Source: Chitinophaga pinensis (GTDB lineage: Bacteria; Bacteroidota; Bacteroidia; 2-12-FULL-35-15). From it: a DNA stretch of 52,173 bases. Shown here in pieces: positions 16,322 through 26,437 of this stretch. The stretch's first letter is position 1. Each line of letters starts with the position of its first letter. Both the position numbers and the translations under genes were made by a program. Below the pieces are notes generated by a model that saw nothing but the letters and a program-made list of their open reading frames with translations, did not search any database and was not told the DNA's origin. The stretch is taken from the NCBI GenBank assembly GCA_945865315.1, contig CAMBDK010000007.1, positions 1 through 52,173 of the forward strand, read 5' to 3'.

Positions 16322-17137
16322 ATGTCATTACACAAAGAAATAAAAAAAGTTACAACCCATGTTTTATTAGAGATGAAGCAGCATGGCGAAAAAATATCCA
16401 TGCTTACAGCGTATGATTATACGATGGCGAAAATTGTTGACCATGCCGGCATAGACATTATTCTAGTAGGGGACTCCGCATCAAACGTTATGGCCGGACA
16501 CGAAACTACTTTGCCAATTACATTGGACCAAATGATTTATCACGCATCTTCTGTAGTAAGGGCGGTGCAGCGGGCGTTAATTATAGTAGACCTCCCTTTT
16601 GGCTCCTATCAAGGGAATTCTAAAGAAGCTTTAAATTCTGCTATTAGGATTATGAAAGAAAGTGGCGCACATGCTGTTAAATTAGAAGGAGGCAGAGAAA
16701 TAAAAGAATCTGTTGAGCGAATTCTTACTGCTGGAATCCCTGTTATGGGGCACCTTGGCTTAACGCCTCAAAGTATATATAAATTTGGCACCTATAATGT
16801 TCGAGCGAAAGAGGAGGAGGAGGCGCAGCGCTTAATAGAAGACGGTAAAATACTTGAAAAAGTCGGATGTTTTGCACTTGTATTGGAAAAAATACCCGCA
16901 AAATTAGCTGAAGTGGTAGCAAAAGAACTAACTATTCCAATAATTGGAATAGGCGCTGGCGGTGGCGTTGATGGCCAAGTTCTGGTTTTTCACGACATGG
17001 TGGGTTTAACGCATGAGTTTAATCCTCGGTTTTTAAGGCGCTACCTAAATTTGTACGATGATATTAAAGGCGCTGTTGGTGAATATATTAAAGACGTTAA
17101 ATCAAAAGATTTTCCCAACCAGAATGAGCAGTACTAA
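16322..17137 (+). CDS. panB: 3-methyl-2-oxobutanoate hydroxymethyltransferase
   Basis: PanB adds a hydroxymethyl group from methylenetetrahydrofolate to alpha-ketoisovalerate, the first step toward pantothenate. The 271-aa length fits. Typical blocks are [28 protein letters not shown] (metal and substrate binding), VKLEGG, the Glu in LVLEKIP, and GIGAGGG. The following pseudouridine synthase starts 14 bp before its stop, so the two are translationally linked although they are unrelated in function. Confidence 0.97.
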   Translation: MSLHKEIKKVTTHVLLEMKQHGEKISMLTAYDYTMAKIVDHAGIDIILVGDSASNVMAGHETTLPITLDQMIYHASSVVRAVQRALIIVDLPFGSYQGNSKEALNSAIRIMKESGAHAVKLEGGREIKESVERILTAGIPVMGHLGLTPQSIYKFGTYNVRAKEEEEAQRLIEDGKILEKVGCFALVLEKIPAKLAEVVAKELTIPIIGIGAGGGVDGQVLVFHDMVGLTHEFNPRFLRRYLNLYDDIKGAVGEYIKDVKSKDFPNQNEQY

Positions 17138-17936
17138 GAAACACTTTCCCGGCGCTAAAGAAGGGAGTGATAATAAAGAAAATATTTTAAATAATATTCG
17201 CAAATACGATAGTGCTTTCCCAATTAACTTGTCTAGCCGTGTGCTTTATGAAGACAATCACATTATTGCAATTAACAAACTCCCTTCGGATATTGTACAG
17301 GGCGACAAAACAGGCGACACTCCTTTAAGCGATTTTGTAAAACAATATTTAAAAGAAAAATACAATAAGCCAGGAGAAGTGTTTGTAGGAACCGTTCATC
17401 GCATCGACAGGCCAGTAAGCGGTATAGTAATCTTTGCAAAAACCAGCAAAGCCTTGGCTAGGCTTAACCTGATGTTTCAAAACAAAGAAATTCAAAAGAC
17501 CTACTGGGCCATAGTTAAAAATAAACCACTAAAAACAAGTGGAACTTTGGTACATTATTTAAAAAAAAATGAAATAAAAAACACATCCAAAGCTTTTGAA
17601 AAAGAAACTCCGGGAGCACTTCGTTCCGAATTAGATTTCGAATTAATTTGCAGCTCCAAAAGCTTTTATTTGTTAGAAATAAGACCACATACCGGGCGGC
17701 ACCACCAAATACGTGTGCAGCTTTCTAAAATGTGCTGCCCTATTAAGGGAGATGTGAAATATGGATTTGACAGAGGTAATAAAGATGCATCTATTCATTT
17801 GCATGCAAGAAAAGTAGAATTTATGCATCCTGTAAAAAAAGAAATGCTTGTGATTGTTGCAGCCCCTCCAGAAGAATTGCTTTGGAATGAGTTTTTAAAA
17901 ATTATAGCCTCCTCTCCTAAGCCTTTAGTTTTATAG
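17124..17936 (+). CDS. RluA-family pseudouridine synthase
   Basis: A 270-aa product from the ATG at 17124, overlapping panB by 14 bp; an upstream in-frame ATG at 17058 lies deep in panB and is less likely. It converts uridine to pseudouridine in rRNA or tRNA. The catalytic aspartate is D95 in [30 protein letters not shown] is the second family motif. There is no S4 domain, which points to an RluA/TruC-like short form. The target site is unknown. Confidence 0.9.
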   Translation: MSSTKKHFPGAKEGSDNKENILNNIRKYDSAFPINLSSRVLYEDNHIIAINKLPSDIVQGDKTGDTPLSDFVKQYLKEKYNKPGEVFVGTVHRIDRPVSGIVIFAKTSKALARLNLMFQNKEIQKTYWAIVKNKPLKTSGTLVHYLKKNEIKNTSKAFEKETPGALRSELDFELICSSKSFYLLEIRPHTGRHHQIRVQLSKMCCPIKGDVKYGFDRGNKDASIHLHARKVEFMHPVKKEMLVIVAAPPEELLWNEFLKIIASSPKPLVL

Positions 17937-18061
17937 GTATTTAATAAATAGGTGTTTGTGTTGTTGTTGCCACTGTTGCCACTTCAGCCTTTTGTAATAG
18001 CTAAACTCCCAGCAAATTAAACTAAAACGAATGCCTCAATAATTAACTTTACAAATAAAAA

Positions 18062-18092
18062 ATTGTAGATTTAAAAAATAGCTGTATCTTTG
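18062..18092 (+). promoter_or_regulatory. rpsO promoter
   Basis: The -7 box TATCTTTG (18085-18092) is preceded, after exactly 19 bp, by ATTG at 18062-18065, close to the -33 TTTG. The rpsO ATG is 35 bp downstream. Confidence 0.65.
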
Positions 18093-18126
18093 CATTTCGA
18101 ATTATAAAAATTAAAGACCAAATAGG

Positions 18127-18396
18127 ATGTATTTAACAACAGAAATTAAAAAGGAAATCTTTAAAGAACACGGTAAATCAGAAGCTGATACAGGAAATTC
18201 TGAAGGACAAATTGCTTTGTTTTCAAACAGAATTAACCACTTAACAGAGCATTTAAAGGCTAACAAAAAAGATTTTGGAACTCAAAAGTCTCTAATTGCA
18301 CTTGTTGCAAAAAGACGTAGCCTTTTAGATTACTTAAAAGCAAATGATATTGCACGATACCGCGCGATTGTTAAAAAGCTTGAATTAAGAAAATAA
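18127..18396 (+). CDS. rpsO: Ribosomal protein S15
   Basis: The 89-aa S15 binds 16S rRNA and organises the platform of the small subunit. Family landmarks are GNSEGQIALFSNRINHLTEHL, then KDFGTQKSL and the R-R-S-LLDYLK string. It sits upstream of pnp, the order also found in many other bacteria, but a strong terminator lies between them. Confidence 0.97.
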   Translation: MYLTTEIKKEIFKEHGKSEADTGNSEGQIALFSNRINHLTEHLKANKKDFGTQKSLIALVAKRRSLLDYLKANDIARYRAIVKKLELRK

Positions 18397-18421
18397 TTGT
18401 TTTATAAAAAAAGATTTATAG

Positions 18422-18455
18422 AAAAGCACCCTGCCTTAAAAGCTGGGTGCTTTTT
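18422..18455 (+). terminator. Terminator after rpsO
   Basis: AAAAGCACCC pairs with GGGTGCTTTT around a 14-nt loop, followed by T residues. It would separate most rpsO transcripts from pnp. Confidence 0.8.
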
Positions 18456-18525
18456 ATGCATAAAACAAGTCTGAATATTATATAAAAGAGGAAAAGAAAA
18501 CAATAAATTAAAAAACAAAAAAACT

Positions 18526-20664
18526 ATGTCAAAAATTGGAATTACACACACATTTGAACTAGCCGATGGGCGATCAATTTCACTTGAAACAGGGAAGTTA
18601 GCAAAACAGGCTGACGGTTCTGTAGTTGTTAAAATGGGAAATACAATGTTGCTTGCAACAGTCGTTTCTAAAGAAGAAGCAAAAGAAGGGACAGACTTTT
18701 TACCATTATCAGTTGATTACCAAGAAAAATTTGCTGCGGCAGGTCGTTTTCCAGGAGGTTTCTTCAAACGCGAAGCTCGTTTAAATGATTATGAAATATT
18801 AACCAGCCGATTAGTTGACAGAGCTTTACGTCCGCTATTTCCAAGCGATTACCATGCCGATACACAAGTTTTAATATCCCTAATATCAGGAGAAAAAAAT
18901 ATATTGCCTGACGCATTAGCTTGTTTGGCAGCAGCGGCAGCAATTACGATATCTAACATCCCTTTTAATGGACCGGTTTCCGAAGTTCGTGTTGGGAAAG
19001 TTGACGGCAAATTAATTGCAAACCCTACTGTTGAAGAAATAGCAAAAGGAACCCTTGACATGGTAATTGCTGCTACAGAAAAGGATATTATGATGGTGGA
19101 AGGTGAAATGAAAGAAATTTCTGAAGCCGAAATGTTAGAAGCAATAAAATTTGCTCATGAAGTAATACGCTTGCAAATTAAAGCAGTTAATGAGTTTGCT
19201 GCAAAAGTGGTTGCAGAAAAAGGCGCAATCGCTAAACGCGAATATTGCCACGAAACAAATGATGCTGATTTAAAAGAGAGTGTTTATAAAGCTTTATATG
19301 ATAAGGCATACGCTGTTGCAAAAACTCAAAACCCTAATAAAAAGGAAAGGTCAGCGGCATTTAAAGCGGTAGTTTCAGATTATATTACCTCTTTAGGCGA
19401 TGAGGGTAAAGACAATGCTACATTAATAAAAAAATATTACCACGAAGTGGAATACGACGCTGTTCGTAGATTTGTTTTGGATGAAAGATGTCGATTAGAT
19501 GGCCGTAAAACAGACCAAATCCGTCCTATTTGGAGCGAAATTGGCTATTTGCCTTCGGCACACGGCTCGGCTATATTTACACGCGGAGAAACACAGTCAT
19601 TAACTTCCGTTACTTTAGGTACTAAATTAGACTTGCAATCTATTGACAGGGCTTTGTTTCAAGGACAAAATAACTTCATGTTGCATTATAATTTCCCGGC
19701 ATTTTCTACAGGTGAAGTAAAGCCTAATAGAGGACCAGGCAGACGTGAAATTGGACACGGAAATCTTGCTGAACGCGCTTTGAAACAAGTGTTGTCATCA
19801 GAAAACCCATATACAGTTCGTGTAGTTTCGGATATATTAGAATCAAACGGATCCTCTTCTATGGCTACTGTTTGTGCTGGAACACTAGCGCTTATGGATG
19901 CTGGAGTTAAAATAAATAAACCGGTATCTGGTATCGCTATGGGTTTAATTACGGATGAAAAAGGTAAATACGCAATATTGTCTGATATTTTAGGGGACGA
20001 GGATCATTTGGGTGATATGGACTTTAAAGTATGTGGAACCAAAGACGGGATTACTGCTTGTCAGATGGATTTAAAAGTAGATGGTTTGCCTTATGAAGTA
20101 ATGGCAGAAGCTTTAGAGCAAGCAAAAAAAGGACGTCTGCATATTTTAGCGGAAATGGCTAAAACGATAACTACTTCTAAAGAAGATTATAAGCCTCACG
20201 CACCGCGCATAGTTAAAATTACTATTCCTAAAGAATTTATTGGTGCTATCATTGGACCTGGAGGTAAAATTATTCAGGAGATGCAGCGTGAAACAGGAGC
20301 TACTATTGTAATTGAAGAGATTAACAATGTTGGCCATATCGATATCGTTGCTACAAACAGAGATGCCATTGATGCTGTTTTGGCGAAAATAAAAGGAATT
20401 GTTGCTCAACCAGAAGTTGGAGAAGTGTATGAAGGGAAAGTGAAGTCAATTATGCCATTTGGAGCATTTGTTGAATTTATGTCTGGAAAAGACGGCTTGT
20501 TGCACATCTCCGAAGTAGGTCACCACAGATTAGAAACAATGGATGGCGTATTAAAGGAAGGCGAAAAGATTCAGGTGAAGTTAATTGGCGTTGACCCTAA
20601 AACGGGTAAATTTAAATTATCGCGCAAGGCCTTATTGCCAAAGCCAGAACAAACACCTGCTTAA
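18526..20664 (+). CDS. pnp: Polyribonucleotide nucleotidyltransferase
   Basis: The 712-aa PNPase degrades RNA phosphorolytically in the 3'-5' direction. It has a first RNase PH domain (with [11 protein letters not shown]), an alpha-helical linker, a second RNase PH domain (RPLWSE-like DQIRPIWSE, then [20 protein letters not shown]), a KH domain ([15 protein letters not shown], about 560-620) and a C-terminal S1 domain ([20 protein letters not shown], about 630-700). Full length and intact. Confidence 0.98.
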   Translation: MSKIGITHTFELADGRSISLETGKLAKQADGSVVVKMGNTMLLATVVSKEEAKEGTDFLPLSVDYQEKFAAAGRFPGGFFKREARLNDYEILTSRLVDRALRPLFPSDYHADTQVLISLISGEKNILPDALACLAAAAAITISNIPFNGPVSEVRVGKVDGKLIANPTVEEIAKGTLDMVIAATEKDIMMVEGEMKEISEAEMLEAIKFAHEVIRLQIKAVNEFAAKVVAEKGAIAKREYCHETNDADLKESVYKALYDKAYAVAKTQNPNKKERSAAFKAVVSDYITSLGDEGKDNATLIKKYYHEVEYDAVRRFVLDERCRLDGRKTDQIRPIWSEIGYLPSAHGSAIFTRGETQSLTSVTLGTKLDLQSIDRALFQGQNNFMLHYNFPAFSTGEVKPNRGPGRREIGHGNLAERALKQVLSSENPYTVRVVSDILESNGSSSMATVCAGTLALMDAGVKINKPVSGIAMGLITDEKGKYAILSDILGDEDHLGDMDFKVCGTKDGITACQMDLKVDGLPYEVMAEALEQAKKGRLHILAEMAKTITTSKEDYKPHAPRIVKITIPKEFIGAIIGPGGKIIQEMQRETGATIVIEEINNVGHIDIVATNRDAIDAVLAKIKGIVAQPEVGEVYEGKVKSIMPFGAFVEFMSGKDGLLHISEVGHHRLETMDGVLKEGEKIQVKLIGVDPKTGKFKLSRKALLPKPEQTPA

Positions 20665-20732
20665 TAAAATTTGATCGTTAATTCTATTAAAGACTTGAAA
20701 CTCTTTTTGTCATAGAAAAGCGTTTGTTTTAT

Positions 20733-20785
20733 CCGGGATTATGATACAGAAGACTAAAGATTTAGGTTCTGATTTATAATCCCGG
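20733..20785 (+). promoter_or_regulatory. Inverted repeat in the pnp-glmS gap
   Basis: CCGGGATTAT (20733-20742) and ATAATCCCGG (20776-20785) are perfect 10-bp arms around a 33-nt loop, 32 bp before the glmS ATG. It may be a pnp terminator without a good T tract, or a leader structure of glmS. It is not a glmS ribozyme: no core of that type is visible and the space is too short. Confidence 0.45.
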
Positions 20786-20817
20786 TTTATATTAATTGAA
20801 TAACTAATATTAATAAA

Positions 20818-22677
20818 ATGTGCGGAATAGTAGCATACCTTGGAAATAAACAAGCATACCCAATTCTTATAAAAGGCTTGCAGCGATTAGAGTACAGGGG
20901 GTACGATAGTGCAGGTGTAGCAATAATAGATACGGATATAAATTCGTCAACAAGAGGTTTAAATGTTTATAAATGCAAGGGTAAGGTTGCGGAATTAGAA
21001 AGTTTCATTAAAGATAAAAATGTAAATGGAACTATTGGCATCGCACATACTCGTTGGGCAACGCATGGTGTTCCAAACGACGTAAATGCGCACCCTCACT
21101 ATTCCGCTTCAAAAAACTTAGTAATGATACACAATGGTATCATTGAAAATTATGCATCCTTAAAAGAAGAGTTAAAAAAACGGGGACATATTTTCTTGAG
21201 CGATACCGACACAGAGGTGCTCATACATTTAATTGAAGACATCCAACAAAAAGAAAATATAAGAGTAGGAGAAGCTGTTAGAAAAGCCCTAAATCAAGTT
21301 ATTGGTGCTTATGCTATCGTGATTATTTCGAAAGACAATCCAAACGAACTGGTTGCAGCCAAAAAGGGCAGCCCTATGGTAATAGGCATTGGCCTTGACG
21401 ATTTTTTTGTGGCATCGGACGCTACCCCCATTATTGAATATACTAAAAATGTGGTGTACTTGGAGGACGAGGAAATTGCTTTTATTGAAAGGGGAAAACC
21501 CTTAAAAATAAAAACAATAAAAAATAAAACAAAAACACCCTACATACAAGAATTAGAATTAAAGCTTGAGGCTATTGAAAAAGGTGGTTACGAGCATTTT
21601 ATGTTAAAAGAAATATACGAACAGCCTCGTTCCATTAAGGATAGCATGCGCGGGAGGTTAAGTGCAGCAGAAAATCTGGTTAACCTTGGAGGTATTGCTG
21701 AATACGAACAAAAGTTTATTAATGCAAAACGAATAGTTTTCATTGCTTGTGGCACTTCGTGGCACGCCGCATTGGTTGCTGAATATTTGTTTGAAGATTT
21801 AACGAGAATTCCTGTGGAGGTTGAATACGCTTCGGAATTTAGATATCGCAATCCTATCATTTATGAAGACGATGTGGTAATTGCTATTTCTCAATCCGGA
21901 GAAACAGCGGATACTCTTGCTGCAATTGAACTAGCTAAATCAAAAGGAGCAATTATTATTGGTATCTGCAATGTTGTTGGGTCATCTATTGCACGCGCCA
22001 CACATGCAGGGTCTTATACCCACGCCGGACCCGAAATTGGCGTAGCTTCTACCAAAGCCTTTACTGCGCAATTAACAGTTCTGGTATTAATGGCACTAAG
22101 AATTGCTTTTCTTAAAGGTACAATTTCATCTTCCAGCTTTCATCAATTATTAAATGAATTGGAAGCTATCCCTGGAAAGGTAGAGAGGGTTTTAAAAACG
22201 AATGATAAAATAAAATACATAGCCGATATATATAAAAATTCTACCAATGCCCTGTATTTAGGCCGAGGGTATACCTTCCCTGTTGCATTAGAGGGGGCTT
22301 TAAAATTAAAAGAGATTTCATACATTCACGCAGAAGGCTATCCTGCTGCAGAAATGAAGCATGGCCCCATAGCATTGATAGATGAAGAAATGCCCGTTTT
22401 TGTAATTGCTACAAAAGGGGGGTCCTACGAAAAAGTGTTAAGCAATATTCAAGAAGTAAAAGCTCGCAAAGGGAAAATTATTGCTATTGTTACCGAAGGG
22501 GATACGCAAGCAAAAGCTCTGGCGGATTATACAATTGAAATTCCCGAGACATCTGAAATTTTAGTGCCTTTAATTTCTGTCATCCCTCTGCAATTACTTT
22601 CCTACCACATAGCTGTTATGCGAGGCTGCAATGTTGATCAGCCAAGAAATTTAGCGAAATCGGTTACGGTGGAGTAA
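20818..22677 (+). CDS. glmS: Glutamine-fructose-6-phosphate aminotransferase (isomerizing)
   Basis: GlmS makes glucosamine-6-phosphate from fructose-6-phosphate and glutamine, the entry to peptidoglycan and LPS sugars. It has 619 aa. The catalytic Cys2 follows the initiator Met in MCGIVAYLG; HTRWATHG and EN-Y are glutaminase motifs; two SIS domains follow (CGTSWHAALV, SQSGETADT, then ALEGALKLKEISYIHAEG); and the end LAKSVTVE is the conserved C-terminus. Confidence 0.98.
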   Translation: MCGIVAYLGNKQAYPILIKGLQRLEYRGYDSAGVAIIDTDINSSTRGLNVYKCKGKVAELESFIKDKNVNGTIGIAHTRWATHGVPNDVNAHPHYSASKNLVMIHNGIIENYASLKEELKKRGHIFLSDTDTEVLIHLIEDIQQKENIRVGEAVRKALNQVIGAYAIVIISKDNPNELVAAKKGSPMVIGIGLDDFFVASDATPIIEYTKNVVYLEDEEIAFIERGKPLKIKTIKNKTKTPYIQELELKLEAIEKGGYEHFMLKEIYEQPRSIKDSMRGRLSAAENLVNLGGIAEYEQKFINAKRIVFIACGTSWHAALVAEYLFEDLTRIPVEVEYASEFRYRNPIIYEDDVVIAISQSGETADTLAAIELAKSKGAIIIGICNVVGSSIARATHAGSYTHAGPEIGVASTKAFTAQLTVLVLMALRIAFLKGTISSSSFHQLLNELEAIPGKVERVLKTNDKIKYIADIYKNSTNALYLGRGYTFPVALEGALKLKEISYIHAEGYPAAEMKHGPIALIDEEMPVFVIATKGGSYEKVLSNIQEVKARKGKIIAIVTEGDTQAKALADYTIEIPETSEILVPLISVIPLQLLSYHIAVMRGCNVDQPRNLAKSVTVE

Positions 22678-22812
22678 AGCCGTAAGGCCTTATTCCAATA
22701 CCCCTATATTTTCAAGAGCCCTATATATATTTAAATACTGGGCAAAAAAAAATGAAGAAAGCAAATTATGCGATCTTCATTTAAACAAATACCTATTTAT
22801 TGTTTTTTTGTA

Positions 22813-23409
22813 TTAAACAGTTTTTTTACTATCTTCTTGTTTCCACCATTCGGAAGCCCAGTTTGTAAATTTATTTAATCCTTTGTTCTGTATGTTAAAT
22901 AGAGATTCTATTTGAGCATTAATACTTTCTCCAAATTTATGGTTAAAATTAACAGCCAAATTTGTGTGTTTGTTATAGAATTCTAAAATTTCTTCGGTAT
23001 TTCTGATTGTCAATTGACGGGAAGCTTCAAAATTCTGGTGAATTAATTCCAACATTTTTTCTGGATGTTCGCTACCTGAATCTTTAATAGCATCAACTAA
23101 TTTCGTGTTAAAATCAACATTCATTTCCATTTGACGCGTATAGGAGTTAATGATACTGTCCAAGGCGTCTTCGGCAAGCTCTACCGATTTACCAAATGAA
23201 CTTTTCAAAGTATCGGTAACGGAATCTTCTATTTCTTGTTGATTTAATTTTACTTTAATAGAATCAACAATTTTTTTGTTAGAATCTAGTGCTTCGTTAA
23301 TATGTTTGGTATTCGAAACAATAATTTCTCTTATTGTTTCCTTTGATTTTTCTGCAGTACCCTTAATGTTACTTTTTATTTTTTCTGCTTTTTCGTTTAA
23401 ATTACTCAT
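22813..23409 (-). CDS. Phasin-like coiled-coil protein
   Basis: A 198-aa product from the ATG at 23409 (MSNLNEKAEK); the longer frame from a TTG adds a lysine-rich stretch and is less likely. Almost the whole chain is charged amphipathic helix with heptad character (KSKETIREIIVSN, LAEDALDSIINSYTRQMEM, FNHKFGESINAQIESLF). This resembles phasin/PhaP-like or MCP-like coiled coils, but no specific motif secures that. Cytoplasmic, no signal peptide. Function unknown. Confidence 0.7.
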   Translation of the reverse strand: MSNLNEKAEKIKSNIKGTAEKSKETIREIIVSNTKHINEALDSNKKIVDSIKVKLNQQEIEDSVTDTLKSSFGKSVELAEDALDSIINSYTRQMEMNVDFNTKLVDAIKDSGSEHPEKMLELIHQNFEASRQLTIRNTEEILEFYNKHTNLAVNFNHKFGESINAQIESLFNIQNKGLNKFTNWASEWWKQEDSKKTV

Positions 23410-23573
23410 TTTTTTATTTTTTTTTAGATTTTTACAAGTGTTTTTTTTCGACAAATCGCTTTATTTCAGCGACAAATGTATATAAAAAATTTGTTACAAA
23501 CAAAATTTGTTAATAACTTTTTTTTGGTGTGTTCCGCCATTTACACCCAGGCATTCTTTTAAATACCTGAAAT

Positions 23574-24668
23574 TCAGGGCTTATATGTTATAAATTGGAA
23601 CCCACCAGCTACAAAAAAACCGCTAGGCGGGTATAGCTTTATCTCTAAATTACCACTTCCGTCGTCCCCTGCAGAGGGCTTCGCATGAAAATCAACCGGT
23701 GTTACTAAAGTTATATAACTTGTTTCATTATAGAATTCACCAGTTATATTTATTGTATATATACCAGCTGATATCATAGAAACGGAAAAATTACCTGTCC
23801 CCGCATTTATTATTCCTGAATTACTTATGTTTCCGTATGCAATTGGCGCTAAATTAGCGCCTGCTGTTTGGCTTCTATTTAACTCGCTTCCGCTGCCCGA
23901 AATATTAATTGTGCCGCTTACATCTAGTTTGGAGGCGGGTGCGGCAGTTCCGATGCCAACCTTCCCATCTGTTTTTACCCTTAATCTTTCAACAGAATTA
24001 GTTTTAATTACGAAATCAGCAGAGTCTGTTGTTCCAATAAAGTTTACACTACCAATTGCCTGATTGCCAAATAAAGACCAGGCTGTTAGTGCACCGTCGG
24101 CGCCATCGGCACCAGTTACCCCAGTAGCGCCAGTTACCCCAGTAGCGCCAGTAGCGCCAGTTACCCCAGTAGCGCCAGTAGCGCCAGTTACTCCCGTTGA
24201 ACCGGTGCTGCCTGTAACTCCAATCACCCCCCCAGCAGATTTTGCATATAAAGCATAAGGCACACTCATCATTTGTGCTCTTCCCATAGAAACGGGATTG
24301 ATCGACCCCACAGTGTCAATCAATACTTCTAGGTATTTATTTCCGTTATGCCATGTAATCGCTGAAAAGCTCGAAGGGTTTATTTTTCCGATAACCAAAT
24401 TAAATAATCCATAACGGTTTGTGGATACAGGGCTATGCATTTCTAAAAACACGGTATCACCGGCAATTATTGAGTCCAAAATAATAAACGTAACCGATAA
24501 ATTAATAATATTGTTTATTGTATTGCCACTTGAGTCTCTAGCTATTGCTTGGTAGTTTATTCCCTCCGGAGGGTTTTGAGAAAATAAATTTAGACTTGAC
24601 AGGAAGCAGCCCATCATTATAATGGAAGAAACTTTTTTTGAAATAAAAATCAGATAGGGATTTTTCAT
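23574..24668 (-). CDS. Secreted collagen-like repeat protein
   Basis: A 364-aa secreted protein. A signal peptide (about 1-31, ending NLFSQ) is followed by an N-terminal beta domain opening [17 protein letters not shown], common in Bacteroidota surface proteins. Residues about 146-191 form G-x-x triplets such as [10 protein letters not shown] that would fold as a collagen-like triple helix. [18 protein letters not shown] segment, typical of tail-fibre-like repeats, and a C-terminal beta domain follow. No T9SS domain is visible. Probably a trimeric surface fibre; function unknown. Confidence 0.8.
   Translation of the reverse strand: MKNPYLIFISKKVSSIIMMGCFLSSLNLFSQNPPEGINYQAIARDSSGNTINNIINLSVTFIILDSIIAGDTVFLEMHSPVSTNRYGLFNLVIGKINPSSFSAITWHNGNKYLEVLIDTVGSINPVSMGRAQMMSVPYALYAKSAGGVIGVTGSTGSTGVTGATGATGVTGATGATGVTGATGVTGADGADGALTAWSLFGNQAIGSVNFIGTTDSADFVIKTNSVERLRVKTDGKVGIGTAAPASKLDVSGTINISGSGSELNRSQTAGANLAPIAYGNISNSGIINAGTGNFSVSMISAGIYTINITGEFYNETSYITLVTPVDFHAKPSAGDDGSGNLEIKLYPPSGFFVAGGFQFITYKP
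24100..24210 (-). repeat. Collagen-like triplet-coding tandem repeat
   Basis: Repeated 9- and 18-bp units on minus such as GGCGCTACTGGGGTAACT encode Gly-Ala-Thr-Gly-Val-Thr. The near-identity of units at the DNA level makes the array prone to length change by slippage. Confidence 0.8.
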
Positions 24669-24810
24669 ATATTTAAGTTACAAAGATACCGCTTTTCTGT
24701 ATAAATAAACAAGACCCCGAGACAAAAACAAAGCGCTATTAATTATAAGCGAAGTTTTCGAAATAAATTCGCAAATTAAAATGGTTCAAAAGCAGTGTAT
24801 TTTTCTTTTC

Positions 24811-24885
24811 TCTTGATACCTTTCGGTGATTCGACAAGCGCTCACCAAAGGCTCGCTCATGAAAGGCTCCAGAAAAAAATCAAGA
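24811..24885. repeat. Nested palindromic intergenic repeat
   Basis: Nested inverted arms TCTTGAT/ATCAAGA (24811-24817, 24879-24885), CCTTTC/GAAAGG (24819-24824, 24861-24866) and GGTGA/TCACC (24825-24829, 24842-24846) would fold into one branched hairpin. The GGTGATTCGACAAGCGCTCACC core resembles dispersed palindromes common between Bacteroidota genes. Only one copy is visible here. Confidence 0.5.
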
Positions 24886-25339
24886 ACAAATTATTTCTCC
24901 CCTCCTTGCAACCCTGCATCGCTTTTGTTCATTTCTCACGCGCGTTTTCATAAGGATATTTTTTGCAAATAAATGAAAGCAGCTGTTTTTTATTAATATA
25001 TCTGTTTTGTCGAAATTATTTTGAAAGCTTTTCTAAGCGTGCATAAATTGTTTCAAATTAATACAAAATTCAGATTAAAATTTTGTCAATCCAAATTTAT
25101 TTTTTTGTACAAAGTATTTCATAAATGGTATAATGGACATTTATTAGGCTGTTTTTAGACTATAAATAAATAAGTTGGGCAGGAGGTTTGTAATAAAGCC
25201 TTGATTATAAAATACTTATATATCTTTTTCGTTTTTGGCTAATCTTCTTTTGCCTAAGTTTTTATAAAGGGAATAACTAATTTATCGCCAAAGCGCCTTA
25301 AGCATTTAGGGGGAAAATAAAAAATAATGCCTGTAAAGT

Positions 25340-25370
25340 CTTGCTGAAAGAAAAAGTTTTCGTAATTTCG
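25340..25370 (+). promoter_or_regulatory. rplU-rpmA promoter
   Basis: CTTG (25340-25343), 19-bp spacer, then TAATTTCG (25363-25370), a one-base variant of TAnnTTTG. The same -7 octamer occurs before the CAT tRNA and ribF. The box overlaps the GTG start of the longer rplU frame, supporting the ATG at 25424. Confidence 0.55.
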
Positions 25371-25423
25371 TGCCCCCAAGAAAGTATTTGCTTGGAATAG
25401 TATTAACAATTAAACCCAAAAAA

Positions 25424-25798
25424 ATGTACGCAATCGTAGAAATAGCCGGGCAACAATTTAAGGTAACACAAGGAACAAAAGTTTATGTGAACCGCCTAGA
25501 AGCTAACGAAGGGTCTAAAGTAGAGTTCGATAAAGTTTTATTGATCGATACCGACGGCAAGGTTCAGATAGGAACCCCTTCAGTAGATGGAGCAAAAGTA
25601 GCCGCAACGGTGCTTTCCCATCTTAAAGGTGACAAAGTCATCGTATTTAAGAAAAAACGCAGAAAAGGCTATGAAAAGTCAAATGGGCACCGCCAGCAGT
25701 TGTCTCAAATACTTATTCAAGGAGTTTTATCTAAAGGCGAAACGCTGAAAGAGGAAATAGCAATTCCTAAAAAGTCAAAAGCAGCTAAAGCAGAATAA
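25424..25798 (+). CDS. rplU: Ribosomal protein L21
   Basis: A 124-aa product from the ATG at 25424 ([14 protein letters not shown], the universal L21 start). It binds 23S rRNA near L20. [17 protein letters not shown] is the basic RNA-binding region. An extra tail of about 20 residues, ending SKAAKAE, makes it longer than the typical 103 aa. Followed by rpmA, the usual L21-L27 pair. Confidence 0.97.
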   Translation: MYAIVEIAGQQFKVTQGTKVYVNRLEANEGSKVEFDKVLLIDTDGKVQIGTPSVDGAKVAATVLSHLKGDKVIVFKKKRRKGYEKSNGHRQQLSQILIQGVLSKGETLKEEIAIPKKSKAAKAE

Positions 25799-25937
25799 AC
25801 TATTTTAATTAGAGTGCTCTTTAAAATCAAATATTGCAAAAAGATACAATATTTATTTTGGAGGAGAAAGAAAAACAGAAACCAACATTTTGTTGGAATT
25901 CAAAAACTAACATTTTAACAGTAAAAATATTTAAAAA

Positions 25938-26204
25938 ATGGCACATAAAAAAGGAGCCGGTAGTACTGACAACGGCCGCGAATCGCATAGCAAACGCTTA
26001 GGCGTTAAAATTTACGGAGGGCAATTAGCAATCTCTGGGAATATTATTGTTCGTCAGAGAGGAACAAAACACAGACCAGGTGTAAATATGGGTATAGGTA
26101 AAGACCATACTTTATTTGCATTAATTGATGGGACAGTTCAGTTCCAAAAGAAACGCGACAACAAGTCTTACGTTTCTATTATTCCATTCCCTGCTCAAGC
26201 ATAA
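25938..26204 (+). CDS. rpmA: Ribosomal protein L27
   Basis: 88 aa, starting [22 protein letters not shown], here without the cleaved N-terminal extension of Firmicutes, so the tail can reach the peptidyl-transferase centre directly. It lies 139 bp after rplU, with an AATATTG/CAATATT stem in the gap, and is followed by a strong terminator. Confidence 0.97.
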   Translation: MAHKKGAGSTDNGRESHSKRLGVKIYGGQLAISGNIIVRQRGTKHRPGVNMGIGKDHTLFALIDGTVQFQKKRDNKSYVSIIPFPAQA

Positions 26205-26223
26205 TAGTAATAATTAATTTTTA

Positions 26224-26265
26224 AAATCTCCCATTCTTCTATTTTAGTTTGGGAGATTTTTTTTT
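26224..26265 (+). terminator. Terminator after rplU-rpmA
   Basis: AATCTCCCA pairs with TGGGAGATT, followed by a run of T residues. Confidence 0.85.
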
Positions 26266-26437
26266 AAATAAAGGGTTAATTTAAAGTATTATCAAAAACA
26301 ATAAAGGGGTTCATAAATTTCACTTTTTAATAAATACGACTTTAGAAAAAAGGGGAATTATTATTAAAAAATAGCGTTTTATCTTTTTTTTTATATCGAG
26401 CACCTAGTTTTATCAATATACATTCATTTATAAGAAT

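Larger units (their letters stand above)
24669..25423. other. Long non-coding region before rplU with a palindromic repeat
   Basis: No gene recognised on either strand. It contains a structured repeat at 24811-24885 and the rplU promoter at 25340-25370. The remainder is AT-rich; the left part also holds the promoter of the collagen-like gene, for which no clear box was seen. Confidence 0.5.

Noticed and set aside
20665-20817. glmS ribozyme
   Set aside because: Only a simple inverted repeat is present and the gap of 153 bp lacks the ribozyme core; such ribozymes are typical of Firmicutes.
24100-24210. Possible CRISPR-like array
   Set aside because: Short 9/18-bp units without unique spacers, in frame inside a secreted protein gene.
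24064-24258. Proline/valine-rich 64-aa frame on plus
   Set aside because: Antisense of the collagen-like triplet repeat.
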